Notes: generated from the letters alone by a model not told the origin. DNA of 57,502 nucleotides from DASZOC01 sp035550975 (GCA_035550975.1 DASZOC010000082.1:1-57502); one strand, 5' to 3'. Numbered from the stretch's first letter, positions 17,901 through 25,511 are shown. A program made the numbers and translations.

Positions 17901-19039
17901 GCGCGATCGACGGTGGCGACGTCGCTGAAGCTCCCGACGCTGATGGCTCCGGCCGCGTTCCCGGGGCTCGAGATCCCATTGTCGGTGTCGGAGAAGCTAC
18001 ACGTCGCCGATGCGGACGGGCCGCAGTTACCCACCGCGATCGTGACCGCGACACCAGCGTTCACCAAGGCGTCGATGAACGCCTCGTCCGTGCCTGCGTT
18101 CGGACCGCCACGACCGGTCGACCCGAAGCTCAGCGTCGCTACGTCGATGCGGTCGTCGTTGGGGCCGCACATCGGCTTACCCGCAGCCAGTGCCTCGTTG
18201 TAGCGCCGCACGAACTCGAATCCGCGCGCGATCCCGCCCAAGGAAGCCGGCCCCGCGGAGATCTTGACCTCGACGAGCTTTGCTGCCTTCGCGGTGCCGT
18301 AGAGGTTGTTGCCGGACATCTGGCCGAGAACCGTCGACGCGACGTGAGTCCCGTGGCCATCGTCATCGACCGGGTTGACGCAGTTGATGGGTAGTGGCAG
18401 ACCGACATGCGCGCCGGCTATCCACTTGCCGGCGAAAGCCGCGTGCTGGTCCTGCACACCTGTGTCGAGGACCGCGACGACCATGTCACGGCCGGTGTAT
18501 CCGAGATCCTCAACCGTGCTGCCGTTGTAGAAGTTGTTCGGCGCCACGCCGTTGTAGGCCTGCGTCGCGGGACCACTGACATTGAGAGCCGGCTTGACGA
18601 CGCGGTCGTATTCGACCGCCACGACACCCGGCACCTGGCTGAGTTGCGCGACCCGGGCCGCCGGGACGTTGATGTCGGCAACGGGTTGGGTCTTGAAGAA
18701 GAACGCGTCCGGAGCGGCGCCGACGAAGTCCAGGAAAGCGCTCCTTTCCGCGGGGAGCGCGTTCTCGAAAGTGACGAGCAGCGGGACTAACGTGTCGCGG
18801 TTGCCGTTCGACAACGCCCGTCGTGCGACCTTCTCGGCTTCGTCATCGATGCGGTTCCCGTTCAGATCGAAGGCCTGGAGCCAGTCCACCCACCACGGTG
18901 CCGGCGCAGCTGCGGTCCCATCGTCTCCGGCAGAGGCCGCCGGTAAGCCGGCCGCCGAGGCACCCGGCACGAGCGTGCCGATCAGCAGTACGGCGAAGAG
19001 AAGACCGCCGAGGCGGCGCGGACGGCGGGCGATAGACAT
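14939..19039 (-). CDS. Secreted tandem subtilase (two S8 catalytic domains, TSP3 repeats, Ig-like C-terminus)
   Basis: 1366 residues from ATG 19039, chosen because it starts a Sec signal peptide (MSIARR...GASAAG) and has a GGGAGGA ribosome site; the open frame runs further upstream without a plausible leader. Order: signal (1-30), I9-like propeptide (about 83-148), subtilase 1 with Asp192, His229, Ser443 and oxyanion Asn338, TSP3-like Ca repeats (about 566-640; DSDADGVADEVDNC), a beta-rich spacer, a Gly/Ser linker (817-827), subtilase 2 with Asp881, His917, Ser1103 and Asn1015, then two Ig-like domains (about 1172-1366). Both triads are complete. The C-terminus is homologous to that of the metzincin at 49.3-51.9 kb. 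Secreted, Ca-stabilised protease; substrate unknown. Confidence 0.9.
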   Translation of the reverse strand: MSIARRPRRLGGLLFAVLLIGTLVPGASAAGLPAASAGDDGTAAAPAPWWVDWLQAFDLNGNRIDDEAEKVARRALSNGNRDTLVPLLVTFENALPAERSAFLDFVGAAPDAFFFKTQPVADINVPAARVAQLSQVPGVVAVEYDRVVKPALNVSGPATQAYNGVAPNNFYNGSTVEDLGYTGRDMVVAVLDTGVQDQHAAFAGKWIAGAHVGLPLPINCVNPVDDDGHGTHVASTVLGQMSGNNLYGTAKAAKLVEVKISAGPASLGGIARGFEFVRRYNEALAAGKPMCGPNDDRIDVATLSFGSTGRGGPNAGTDEAFIDALVNAGVAVTIAVGNCGPSASATCSFSDTDNGISSPGNAAGAISVGSFSDVATVDRANDIISGFSSRGPNNQSGDTTAGGATSAANLADRYRKPEIAAPGQNIQAAGPAPFLLSNASGTSMATPHVAGIAALLLEAGEKAKPQTGGVNLMASRGNGYSATGAYVPGVYPVRDAIVNSPEYKDVGAEKKWTGPNSLGLTWNNAWGYGQVNAFGAVCWAWANVLAPGGATPPAAVQAKCDLSTVRDSDADGVADEVDNCPAVPNAGQEDADGDGIGDACDPDQTDSDGDGVSDATDNCGDVANPAQEDADGDGTGDACDSVEPDPISDVETYYFHSEATRFNTTDKIFDANTFDAKAPPWDDPALALDLPVSGSNSGTIYDPTWVGSIAQPLNSITVDFWHKGPEEEIQTGKVEYAISVWSGSTKIVLPFLAVKAPAPGAIGHVVHTFTTDASGAPLSVPAGEIAVEVGLRYINGAGPILFDSADFPSGFTYGSRSGGGGSGGGGNEDPDPLPRGERGTYPADPNDPLFADQWGMAKIQAPQAWQERNATGHGINIAIVDSGVDLGHEDFYCPGKLSILPGSDISVGDRPQDDNGHGTHVAGIAAACTNNGKGVVGVAPDATIIPVRVFGESDLDKAMADGIRFATDNRAHVINLSIGDIPPFSHLGPDGYPMTEEAMAYARTNGVVIAAAAGNFVQPTCEYPSLSRNVICVVATDRDDMRAWYTDLPVNVDRNAEGLKMEAVVAAPGGQGTFCDEGIVSTYLRTESSTCYETGYDSLDGTSMASPHVAGIAALLYDRIGGDRSKANADTIVQTILETSDDLYTEGWDPIVGFGRVNALSAVRAVEAGPEETQLEFTAESATAGDYSDDATFAARLTDSSGAPVEGAKLTFSIVGADETVEWVAETNERGVASTTRTLKEAPGAYDVFVRFEETETRQGSSNVMSFVIESEDTLSSLEVGPATGSGKKKGRSLTATLTDADSGVGVADREISFFCDGTHVATAVTGPDGVASANAPTNCAKGSHEYQAVFDGDAYYIGSSDTKTS

Positions 19040-19096
19040 CGATGTCCTCCCAGGAGATCGCGATATGAGGGGCAGGAAGGCAGGAACAGACCCACC

Positions 19097-19152
19097 GCCG
19101 GTGTCCGTTTTGTTCGCCCCCGAAGGGGCTATCCCTGCCCTGAAGCACCGGC
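19097..19152 (-). promoter_or_regulatory. Structured leader upstream of the tandem subtilase
   Basis: A closing stem pairs 19097-19103 with 19146-19152 (7 bp) and encloses a 5-bp GC hairpin with a TTCG loop on the minus strand (19116-19129), plus unpaired AGGGCA and GAACAAAAC stretches. It lies 58 nt before the start codon. The layout is aptamer-like, but I do not recognise a known riboswitch class; it could also be an mRNA stabiliser. Confidence 0.3.
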
Positions 19153-19166
19153 AGTTGCGGCTTTTC

Positions 19167-19880
19167 TCAGATGAGAGGCCAGGGCAGCGGGCGGTCGCTC
19201 CGCGGGGCGGGGAAACGGTCCTCCACCAGCAGGATCTCGACCCTCGTGAGCGTCGCTGCGACCTCGTCGGGGGCGAGGTCGTGTGCCAGCTCCGCCCCGA
19301 GGTCACGGTCGGGACCCGTCAGCGCCTCACCAAGCCGTTCCAAGCCCACGTGCACGCTTCCCGTCAACGGCTCGTCGGCGAACGCCCAGATCACCGTTCG
19401 TAGCTTGTCTTCGAGGTGAAACGTGAGGCCGTGGTCTACGCCCCATAGCTTGCCGTGAGCGTCCTCGAGGACGTGTCCGGATTTCCGGTCCGCGTTGTTC
19501 GCCACCACGTCGAAGGCGGCGAACACGGCCAGGTCCTCCAGCCGGTCGTGCATCACGGTGAAGTAGTGGACCTCCGGGTCGTGGTCGATGAACAGCTGGA
19601 GGGAGCCGGGCCCCATCGGTCCCTCCGAGCGCACGACAGTCGGGGGGACGATGTGCCATCCGGATGCCTCGCTGATCAGGAACGCAGCACGCTCGCGACC
19701 GGCCAACGAACCCGGTGGGAAATCCCACAGCGGTCGTTCACCTTTCGTGGGCTTGTGGATCGCGAGGCATTCGTTGTCACCTTTACGTACCCGCGCCAGG
19801 AACGTGTAGTTCGACGAGTAAGGCACCAGACCCAACACCTCGATGTCACCGCCCTCGAGGAGGTCCAGCTCGAAGCTCAG
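19167..19880 (-). CDS. PI3/4-kinase-like conserved actinobacterial protein (TIGR03843/SCO1664 family), probable CTG start
   Basis: 237 residues from CTG 19880, or 223 from GTG 19838. The family-conserved N-terminus (LLEGGDIEVLGLV, then YSSNYTFLA) begins before the GTG, and the only codon that retains it is the CTG directly after the TAG of the upstream DUF3090 gene, in the same frame. GAGGG lies 5 nt before the CTG. Other conserved stretches: KPTKGERPLWDFPPGSLAGRE, VANNADRKSGHVL and WGVDHGLTFH, which resemble the catalytic and metal-binding loops of PI3/4-kinase-fold proteins. Last gene of a coupled operon with a histidine phosphatase and DUF3090. Function unknown. Confidence 0.75.
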   Translation of the reverse strand: MSFELDLLEGGDIEVLGLVPYSSNYTFLARVRKGDNECLAIHKPTKGERPLWDFPPGSLAGRERAAFLISEASGWHIVPPTVVRSEGPMGPGSLQLFIDHDPEVHYFTVMHDRLEDLAVFAAFDVVANNADRKSGHVLEDAHGKLWGVDHGLTFHLEDKLRTVIWAFADEPLTGSVHVGLERLGEALTGPDRDLGAELAHDLAPDEVAATLTRVEILLVEDRFPAPRSDRPLPWPLI

Positions 19881-20405
19881 CTAGGCCCTCGGTGTCTCGA
19901 CATGGTGGCCGTTGGATGCGGGACATCTATGGCCGGCAGGATCCATCGGCAACCCACAGAGCTGGCACGTCGGCCGCCCCTCGTCGACGATCGCGAGGCC
20001 GTGGAGGACGAAAGCCCGCGCCTGGTCCCGGCGCAACAGCACGCGGGCGGCTCCCGCATCCGGATCTTCTTCCTCTTCGGTCTGCACCTCCTGCAACAAC
20101 ACGACGACCTGCTCGGTGTCTTCGTCGTAGGCGAGACCCATGTCCCCCACGCGCCACTGCGGCTCGGGATCCGCGAGCTCGAGCGCCGGGTCACGCGCCG
20201 GCGTCGCGCTCTTGATCGTGTCGTCGGGATCGATCATCAACAGCACGTCGCGCAGCCGGTCCGCCAACAAGGCCACCTGCTGTTTCTCGAGGATGAAAGA
20301 GTGGATCGTGTCACCCGATCGCGCCTGGAGGAAGAACGCTCGTCGTCCCGGCTCGCCGACGTAGTCGCCGGTGAAGATGTCGGGAGTCAGCTCCAGCTCG
20401 CTCAC
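19881..20405 (-). CDS. DUF3090 family protein (TIGR03847)
   Basis: 174 residues. Matches the actinobacterial DUF3090 family (RRAFFLQARSGDTIHSFILEKQQVALLADRL). The C-terminus carries a CxxC plus a further Cys (CQLCGLPMDPAGHRCP) that could bind zinc. It overlaps the histidine phosphatase stop by 4 nt (ATGA) upstream and is followed, in frame directly after its TAG, by the kinase-like gene. Biochemical function is unknown; neighbourhood conservation implies one pathway. Confidence 0.85.
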   Translation of the reverse strand: MSELELTPDIFTGDYVGEPGRRAFFLQARSGDTIHSFILEKQQVALLADRLRDVLLMIDPDDTIKSATPARDPALELADPEPQWRVGDMGLAYDEDTEQVVVLLQEVQTEEEEDPDAGAARVLLRRDQARAFVLHGLAIVDEGRPTCQLCGLPMDPAGHRCPASNGHHVETPRA

Positions 20406-21007
20406 GACGCGGGACTCAAGGGGCAGTTGTTCAACGCGATCACCCGCGGCCCCCCTTTCGTCAGCGTTATCACCGAAACCGATGCCGGCCCGATGACGAT
20501 CCGCTGATACAGATCGATGTGCACGCCCAGATAGTGCGCCGCTATCAGTTTGATCACGTCACCGTGCGACACGCAACACACCGATCCCTTCGGGTGTCCG
20601 GAAGCGATCGCCTCGACCTCGGCCACCGCCCGGTCCTGCACCTCGAGGATGCTCTCGCCGTCCGGGAATCGCGCTGCAGAAGGGTGGTGGAGCACCACGT
20701 CCCAGAGCTTCGTCCGCATCAAGCTCTTCAAGGGACGATTCGTCCACTTGCCGTACTCGACCTCGCCGATCCCCCTGCGAACGCGGACCGGCAGGGCGTG
20801 GGGCTTCGCGATCGCGCGCGCCGTCTCCATCGTGCGATCTATAGGGCTCGAGTAGATCGCCTCGAAATCGACGTGTGCGAGCCCGTCCGCGGCCGTCTGC
20901 GCCTGCTTCTTGCCCTCTTCCGTGAGGTGGACACCCTCCATCCACCCCGACAGACGCTGACCGGTGTGCGCGGTGACTGCATGGCGAACGAAGAAGAGCG
21001 TTGTCAC
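20402..21007 (-). CDS. Histidine phosphatase / phosphoglycerate mutase-like protein (TIGR03848)
   Basis: 201 residues. N-terminal phosphohistidine motif FVRHAVTAHTG (RHG variant RHA), the second-half Glu region, and a late catalytic His in CCVSHGDVIKLI. This is the actinobacterial MSMEG_4193-like subfamily found beside DUF3090 and TIGR03843. ATGA overlaps with the genes on both sides show translational coupling. A small-molecule phosphatase is likely; its substrate is not known. Confidence 0.88.
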   Translation of the reverse strand: MTTLFFVRHAVTAHTGQRLSGWMEGVHLTEEGKKQAQTAADGLAHVDFEAIYSSPIDRTMETARAIAKPHALPVRVRRGIGEVEYGKWTNRPLKSLMRTKLWDVVLHHPSAARFPDGESILEVQDRAVAEVEAIASGHPKGSVCCVSHGDVIKLIAAHYLGVHIDLYQRIVIGPASVSVITLTKGGPRVIALNNCPLSPAS

Positions 21008-22956
21008 CCGTTCCTACCTGAAAGCGCTTTGTCTAGCGCTTGCAGTGAGCTCGGGTTCTCCAACGACGACATATCTCCCGGATCCTCACCGAGAATCTTC
21101 GCTCTGATCGCGCGCCGCAAGATCTTCGCCGAGCGCGTCTTCGGAAGCTCCTCGACGAAACGGATCGTGGACGGCTTGAATGCCTTTCCGAGCTCGTCGG
21201 TGATAACGCGCGACACGTCCGTCGCCAGGTCGTCCGACGGTTCGGTCCCCGGCCGCAGGATGCAGAAGCACCACACCGCGGTTCCTTTCACCTCGTGCGG
21301 CACGCCCACGGCGGCGCATTCCACGACATCCGGGTGGTTCACGGCGGCCGATTCGTACTCCGCCGGCCCGATGCGTTTCCCCGCGACGTTCATGGTGTCG
21401 TCCGAGCGTCCGTGCAGGAACCAGTACCCGTCGGCATCGACCGACGCCCAGTCACCGTGCGTCCACACGCCGTCGAAGCGCGACCAGTAGGTGTCGAGAT
21501 AGCGCTGCTCGTCACCCCAGAAGCCGCGCGTCATCGCAGGCCACGGTTTCGTGCAGACGAGCTCACCGACCTCGCCGCGGACGGGGTCACCTTCCGGGTC
21601 GAACACGTCGACGGCCATCCCGAGCGAAGGCGTCCCGAGCGAGCACACCTTCGTCGGGATCACCGGGCACTGCCCGAGGAAGCACGCGCCGACCTCCGTG
21701 CCACCCGACAGGTTCATGATCGGACAGCGTCCCTGACCCACGACCTCGTGGAACCACTTGTACGGCTCCGGGTTCCACGGCTCGCCGGTCGACCCGAGTA
21801 TGCGCAAGCTGGATATGTCGTGCGACCGGACCGGCGCGTCGCCCGCCGGCATCAGCGCCCGGACGAGCGTCGGCGAGATCCCCAGGATCGTCACCTTGTG
21901 GCGTTCGACCATGTCCCACAGCCGATCGGGCCCCGGGTGGTTCGGCGCACCTTCGTACATGAATATCGCGGCCCCCGCTGCGTGGCCACCGACCATCTCG
22001 AGCGGGCCCATGATCCAACCCATGTCCGTCACCCAGTAGAGGACGTCATCGGGCTTCGCATCCAGTTGGTACGCGACCTCCGAGGCGATCTTCACGAGGA
22101 AGCCCCCGTGCACGTGGACGCTTCCCTTCGGCTTCCCCGTCGTGCCGGAGGTATAGGCGATCATGAAAGGCGTCTCCGGGTCGAGCGGTTCCGCCACATG
22201 ATCGGTCGCCTGGCCTTCGAACGCGCTCCCCCACGAGATATCGCGCGGCCCCATCGGCACGTCCATGTCGGCGAAGCGTTTGAAGACGACGACCTGCTGG
22301 ACCGTCGGCGACTGCGCGACGGCTTCATCCGCCACCGGCTTCATCTCGATCTTCTGCCCCCGCCGGTAGAAGCCATCGGCGGTGAACACGACCTTGCACC
22401 CCGCATCGTTCAACCTCGCCGCGACCGCCGGGGCCCCGAAGCCCGAGAAGATCGGCAGGTAGATCGCGCCGATCTTGGCGCAGGCGTACGCGGCTACGAC
22501 GGCCTCCGGAACCATCGGCATGTAGACGCCGACCGTCTCTCCGGGGCCGACGCCGAGCTCGATCAGCCCATTCGCCGCCTTGTTCACCTCGACCGCGAGC
22601 TGGAGGTACGTGAGTCTCCGTTGGGCGCCGTCCTCGCCCTCCCAGATCAAGGCCGGGCGCGACATCTGGTCCGGCGAAGAAGCGTGTCGGTCGACGGTGT
22701 TGTAGACGAGGTTCACCCGGCCTCCGACGAACCACCGCGGCAGCGCGCGGCCGCGGGATTCGTCCAGCAGTTGCTCGTAGGGAGTCGAGAACTCGATCCC
22801 GAGATCCTCGACCACCGCGTTCCAGTACCACTCGATGTCTTCCTGAGAGCGCGCCACGAGCGCGTGAAAGTCATCGATGCCGTGCTTGCGCATCAGACGT
22901 GTCACGTTCGCGTTGTCTATCTGTTGGGGGGTGGGCTGCCAGATGAAATCGCTCAT
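21004..22956 (-). CDS. AMP-forming acyl-CoA synthetase (acetyl-CoA synthetase family)
   Basis: 650 residues. ATP-dependent activation of a carboxylic acid to acyl-CoA. Motifs: P-loop-like YTSGTTGKPKG, NLSGGTEVG, the hinge region around GRSDDTMNVAGKRIGPAEYE, and the C-terminal Lys loop ELPKTRSAKILRRAIR. The N-terminal ACAS domain (DIEWYWNAVVEDLGIEF) places it with acetyl/propionyl/acetoacetyl-type enzymes; exact substrate uncertain. First gene of the operon leading to the phosphatase, DUF3090 and the kinase-like gene (4-nt overlap). Confidence 0.88.
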   Translation of the reverse strand: MSDFIWQPTPQQIDNANVTRLMRKHGIDDFHALVARSQEDIEWYWNAVVEDLGIEFSTPYEQLLDESRGRALPRWFVGGRVNLVYNTVDRHASSPDQMSRPALIWEGEDGAQRRLTYLQLAVEVNKAANGLIELGVGPGETVGVYMPMVPEAVVAAYACAKIGAIYLPIFSGFGAPAVAARLNDAGCKVVFTADGFYRRGQKIEMKPVADEAVAQSPTVQQVVVFKRFADMDVPMGPRDISWGSAFEGQATDHVAEPLDPETPFMIAYTSGTTGKPKGSVHVHGGFLVKIASEVAYQLDAKPDDVLYWVTDMGWIMGPLEMVGGHAAGAAIFMYEGAPNHPGPDRLWDMVERHKVTILGISPTLVRALMPAGDAPVRSHDISSLRILGSTGEPWNPEPYKWFHEVVGQGRCPIMNLSGGTEVGACFLGQCPVIPTKVCSLGTPSLGMAVDVFDPEGDPVRGEVGELVCTKPWPAMTRGFWGDEQRYLDTYWSRFDGVWTHGDWASVDADGYWFLHGRSDDTMNVAGKRIGPAEYESAAVNHPDVVECAAVGVPHEVKGTAVWCFCILRPGTEPSDDLATDVSRVITDELGKAFKPSTIRFVEELPKTRSAKILRRAIRAKILGEDPGDMSSLENPSSLQALDKALSGRNG

Positions 22957-22988
22957 ATGGGGCCCGAGGCTATTACGGTGCGAAGCTA

Positions 22989-23022
22989 GGAAAACGTGCG
23001 CTGCCGGAAAACGTGCGCTGCC
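22989..23022. repeat. 17-nt perfect tandem duplication
   Basis: GGAAAACGTGCGCTGCC occurs twice back to back (22989-23005, 23006-23022), between the stop of the HNH gene and the start of the acyl-CoA synthetase gene. It may be a slippage duplication or paired operator sites; nothing else is seen in this 67-nt gap. Confidence 0.7.
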
Positions 23023-23023
23023 G

Positions 23024-24403
23024 TCAGCCGAACCCGGAGGCGAGAGCGCTCATGGGATACGACAGCCGGTCGGCCCCGTCGCTCCGGACGCCTCGATCCG
23101 GCCCAGGAACCGGCCGGTGGTCGGATCCCGGCCCCTGTCGTGCGGGCGCCGATAGCGCAGCAACGCGACGGCTTCTTCGCACCACACGCTTCTCTGGTTC
23201 GAAGCGCGATCCGTCGGGCCGAAACCACTCGGTTGTTTGGGCCTCGTTCAAGACCACCTTCCAACCGAACTCGTGGACGAGCTTGTGGTGGTGATGACAA
23301 AGCAGCGTGAGGTTCGCGAGGTCGGTCAGGCCCCCGTGCTCCCAGTGGATGATGTGGTGAGCATCGAGGAACGTCGTGAGGCCGCAAACGGGGAACGTGC
23401 AGCCGCCATCTCGTTTCTTGAGGAGCCGGCGCAACCAACGGGGCGGCTCTCGTGAAGCGCGCCCGACACCCACCACCGCGCCATCGCCATCGTGGATGTT
23501 GAGCTCGATGTCGCAGTCACACAGCATGCGGCTCGCGACCTCGGGCGCGATCACGGGTCCGCCCTCGATCTCGGCACCACGTGCTGCGCTGAGCAATGCG
23601 TCGAGGTCGGCATGGACAACCACCGTGGACCGCTCCCGCTCCGACACCGGGTCGAGACCCGACCGGCGGTCGGCATCACCGGCAGCCACGTTGCCGGGGG
23701 CGTCGTCGCCGTCCGCGGCCGCGGCCGCGCCCGCGCCCACAGGTCCGGTCCCACCAGCGCTTCCGCCGACGGTCATCTGATAGAGCGCGTCGATGTTCTG
23801 CTGCTCGGGATCGGGCTCTTCGTCAGGCGCAACCGGCACGTGCTTGGCCGCCTGTTCAATGGTGGCCTTGAACAACGCGCCCTCCGCAGCCGGAAGACGA
23901 CCCTGGATACCGAGGCTGCCGAACTCGTCGCACTGCCACATCGTCAGATAGCGCGACACCTCGAGGGCCTGTACGTCTGTCAAGGTGGGGCGGTTGGCGA
24001 CGTCGGCCTTGCGCTTGATCGCGTCCAGACGCGCCTTGCGCGCCCACGCGATCTCTCGCTCTTCTGTGTCTGCGTCGAGGTAGCGCGCCAACTGGAGGAC
24101 CTTCTCGAAGCTGAGGATCCCCTGTTCGAGGGCATCGGACAGCAGCGGCAAGCGCTCGAGCGCGTGCGCGGCCTTAGTCCGTCGCAGGCCTTCGCTGACC
24201 GAGATCCCCAGGTGAGCCGCGAGCCATTGACCCATGTGCCGGGCGCCGTCGTGCTGCCAGCACTCGCGCAGGTCGAACTCGCGGATGAAGCGGAGCTGGT
24301 CGCGGCGGCTGCCGGACACGGCGATCTCGGTCGCCCCGATGCCGTCGATGAGCTGTGTGTCGCTGAGGCCGTTCGGCCCGCGCTGGTCGTGCTGGTCGTG
24401 CAA
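23024..24403 (-). CDS. DUF222 / HNH endonuclease (13E12 repeat family), SOS-controlled
   Basis: 459 residues from TTG 24403. The first ATG (24484) lies inside the promoter between -35 and -10, so it cannot be the start of the main transcript; TTG has AAGGGG 6 nt upstream and begins just before the conserved DUF222 region (LSDTQLIDGIGATEI). DUF222 spans about 10-290. The C-terminal HNH (333-380) has Cys335, Cys340 (GGCTFPVCG), DAHHIIHWEHGG, and LLCHHHHKLVHE with Cys369. In M. tuberculosis several members of this family are LexA-controlled, and they sometimes accompany mobile DNA. The role is unproven; a nuclease induced by DNA damage is likely. Confidence 0.85.
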   Translation of the reverse strand: MHDQHDQRGPNGLSDTQLIDGIGATEIAVSGSRRDQLRFIREFDLRECWQHDGARHMGQWLAAHLGISVSEGLRRTKAAHALERLPLLSDALEQGILSFEKVLQLARYLDADTEEREIAWARKARLDAIKRKADVANRPTLTDVQALEVSRYLTMWQCDEFGSLGIQGRLPAAEGALFKATIEQAAKHVPVAPDEEPDPEQQNIDALYQMTVGGSAGGTGPVGAGAAAAADGDDAPGNVAAGDADRRSGLDPVSERERSTVVVHADLDALLSAARGAEIEGGPVIAPEVASRMLCDCDIELNIHDGDGAVVGVGRASREPPRWLRRLLKKRDGGCTFPVCGLTTFLDAHHIIHWEHGGLTDLANLTLLCHHHHKLVHEFGWKVVLNEAQTTEWFRPDGSRFEPEKRVVRRSRRVAALSAPARQGPGSDHRPVPGPDRGVRSDGADRLSYPMSALASGFG

Positions 24404-24459
24404 CTTCCACCCCTTGATGCTGTCTGCGCCGGGCTTCGCCCTCCTATGACGCAGGTGAT

Positions 24460-24489
24460 AGTGTATCGAACATATGTTCGCCATGTCAA
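24460..24489 (-). promoter_or_regulatory. SOS (LexA) box inside a sigma-70-type promoter
   Basis: On the minus strand TTGACA (24489-24484) and TACACT (24465-24460) are separated by 18 nt, and the spacer holds the palindrome GCGAACATATGTTCGA (24481-24466), matching the mycobacterial SOS consensus TCGAAC-N4-GTTCGA at all but one outer base. LexA bound here would block RNA polymerase directly. Transcription should start near 24453, about 50 nt before the TTG start of the HNH gene. Confidence 0.85.
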
Positions 24490-24593
24490 GCTTTCGGCGC
24501 AGAGATCGTCACGGAGTGGACTCTGGTCCCACGGAGGGCGCAGCGGGACCAGACACACCGGGAGCCGGCACGAAGCGCCGACGCGAGGTGGTG

Positions 24594-25511
24594 TTAGGCC
24601 TCCGCCAGTAGCTCCATCACGAGACCGTCGAGGATGTCTTTCTCCGACACCAGGATCTCCGCGGCGTCGAAGACCTCCATCACGCACTGCAGGATCTCGG
24701 CCCCCGCTACGATGACGTCGACCCGCCCCGGCTCGAGGCCCTTGACCGCCTTGCGCTTGTCGTAAGGGAGGCTCGCGAGCCGCCGACCCAGCATCCGGAT
24801 GTCGCCGTGCGACAACACCGAATGATGTGTGACGTCGGGGTCGTAAACCGGGACGCCCGCTTTCAACGTTGCCAGCTGCGTGACCGTCCCCGCGACCCCG
24901 ATCATCCGCGCCCCCGCTGGAACGTCCAGCATCGACGCCGCTCCACGTAGCTGCTCGGTCACCTCCGCGCGCAACCTCCCGAGCTCGTCGCCCGTCGGGG
25001 GATCGGAATGCAGATGCTTCTCGAGCATGCGGACGCAACCGATGTCGAGAGAGACGAGGCTCTCCGGCGCGCCCGTCCCGACGATCAGTTCCGTCGATCC
25101 GCCGCCGATGTCCACGACCAGAACCGGTCCCTGTTCGTCGAGGTCCGACAGCGTCCCGAGGAACGTCGCACGCGCCTCGGCCTCGCCCGTCAAGAGCTCC
25201 GGATCGGTTCCCGTGAGCTTGTGCACGCCTTCGAAGAACTCAGCGCGGTTGTGGGCGTCGCGGACGACGGACGTGCCGGTGACGCGCAGCCGAGTCACCC
25301 CGTACTCGCCGCACGCAGCCGCGTAGTCCGCGATCGTCGCGAGGGTTCGCTGCAATGCTTCCGGCGCCAGCACGCGCCGCCTGTCGACCCCCTGGCCAAG
25401 CCGCGTGATCGTCATCCGGCGCTCGAGCGAGCGGAATCCTTCGGCCTGCTGCTCGGCGACGAGAAGCCGCGTCGAGTTCGTCCCTACGTCGATCGCGGCG
25501 ACGCGCGTCAT
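24594..25511 (-). CDS. ppx: Exopolyphosphatase / Ppx-GppA phosphatase
   Basis: 305 residues from ATG 25511, fixed by the family N-terminus AAIDVGTNSTRLLVAE and by the TGA/ATG overlap with DUF501. The ASKHA motifs include VVDIGGGSTELIVG and GVAGTVTQLATL. Hydrolyses polyphosphate or (p)ppGpp-type substrates. It is the short actinobacterial Ppx form lacking the C-terminal HD domain. Last gene of eno-divIC-S1-DUF501-ppx. Confidence 0.9.
   Translation of the reverse strand: MTRVAAIDVGTNSTRLLVAEQQAEGFRSLERRMTITRLGQGVDRRRVLAPEALQRTLATIADYAAACGEYGVTRLRVTGTSVVRDAHNRAEFFEGVHKLTGTDPELLTGEAEARATFLGTLSDLDEQGPVLVVDIGGGSTELIVGTGAPESLVSLDIGCVRMLEKHLHSDPPTGDELGRLRAEVTEQLRGAASMLDVPAGARMIGVAGTVTQLATLKAGVPVYDPDVTHHSVLSHGDIRMLGRRLASLPYDKRKAVKGLEPGRVDVIVAGAEILQCVMEVFDAAEILVSEKDILDGLVMELLAEA

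Noticed and set aside
16082..18394. A 770-codon open frame antisense to the tandem subtilase
   Set aside because: High-GC shadow: no family motifs, Arg/Val/Gly-rich composition, and it lies fully within a gene with complete catalytic motifs on the other strand.
19097..19152. Calling the leader a c-di-GMP (GEMM) riboswitch
   Set aside because: Only the general layout matches; the conserved GACGCAAAGC core and tetraloop are absent.
24404..24484. ATG 24484 as start of the HNH gene
   Set aside because: It lies between the -35 and -10 boxes and inside the SOS operator region, so it would not be on the transcript.
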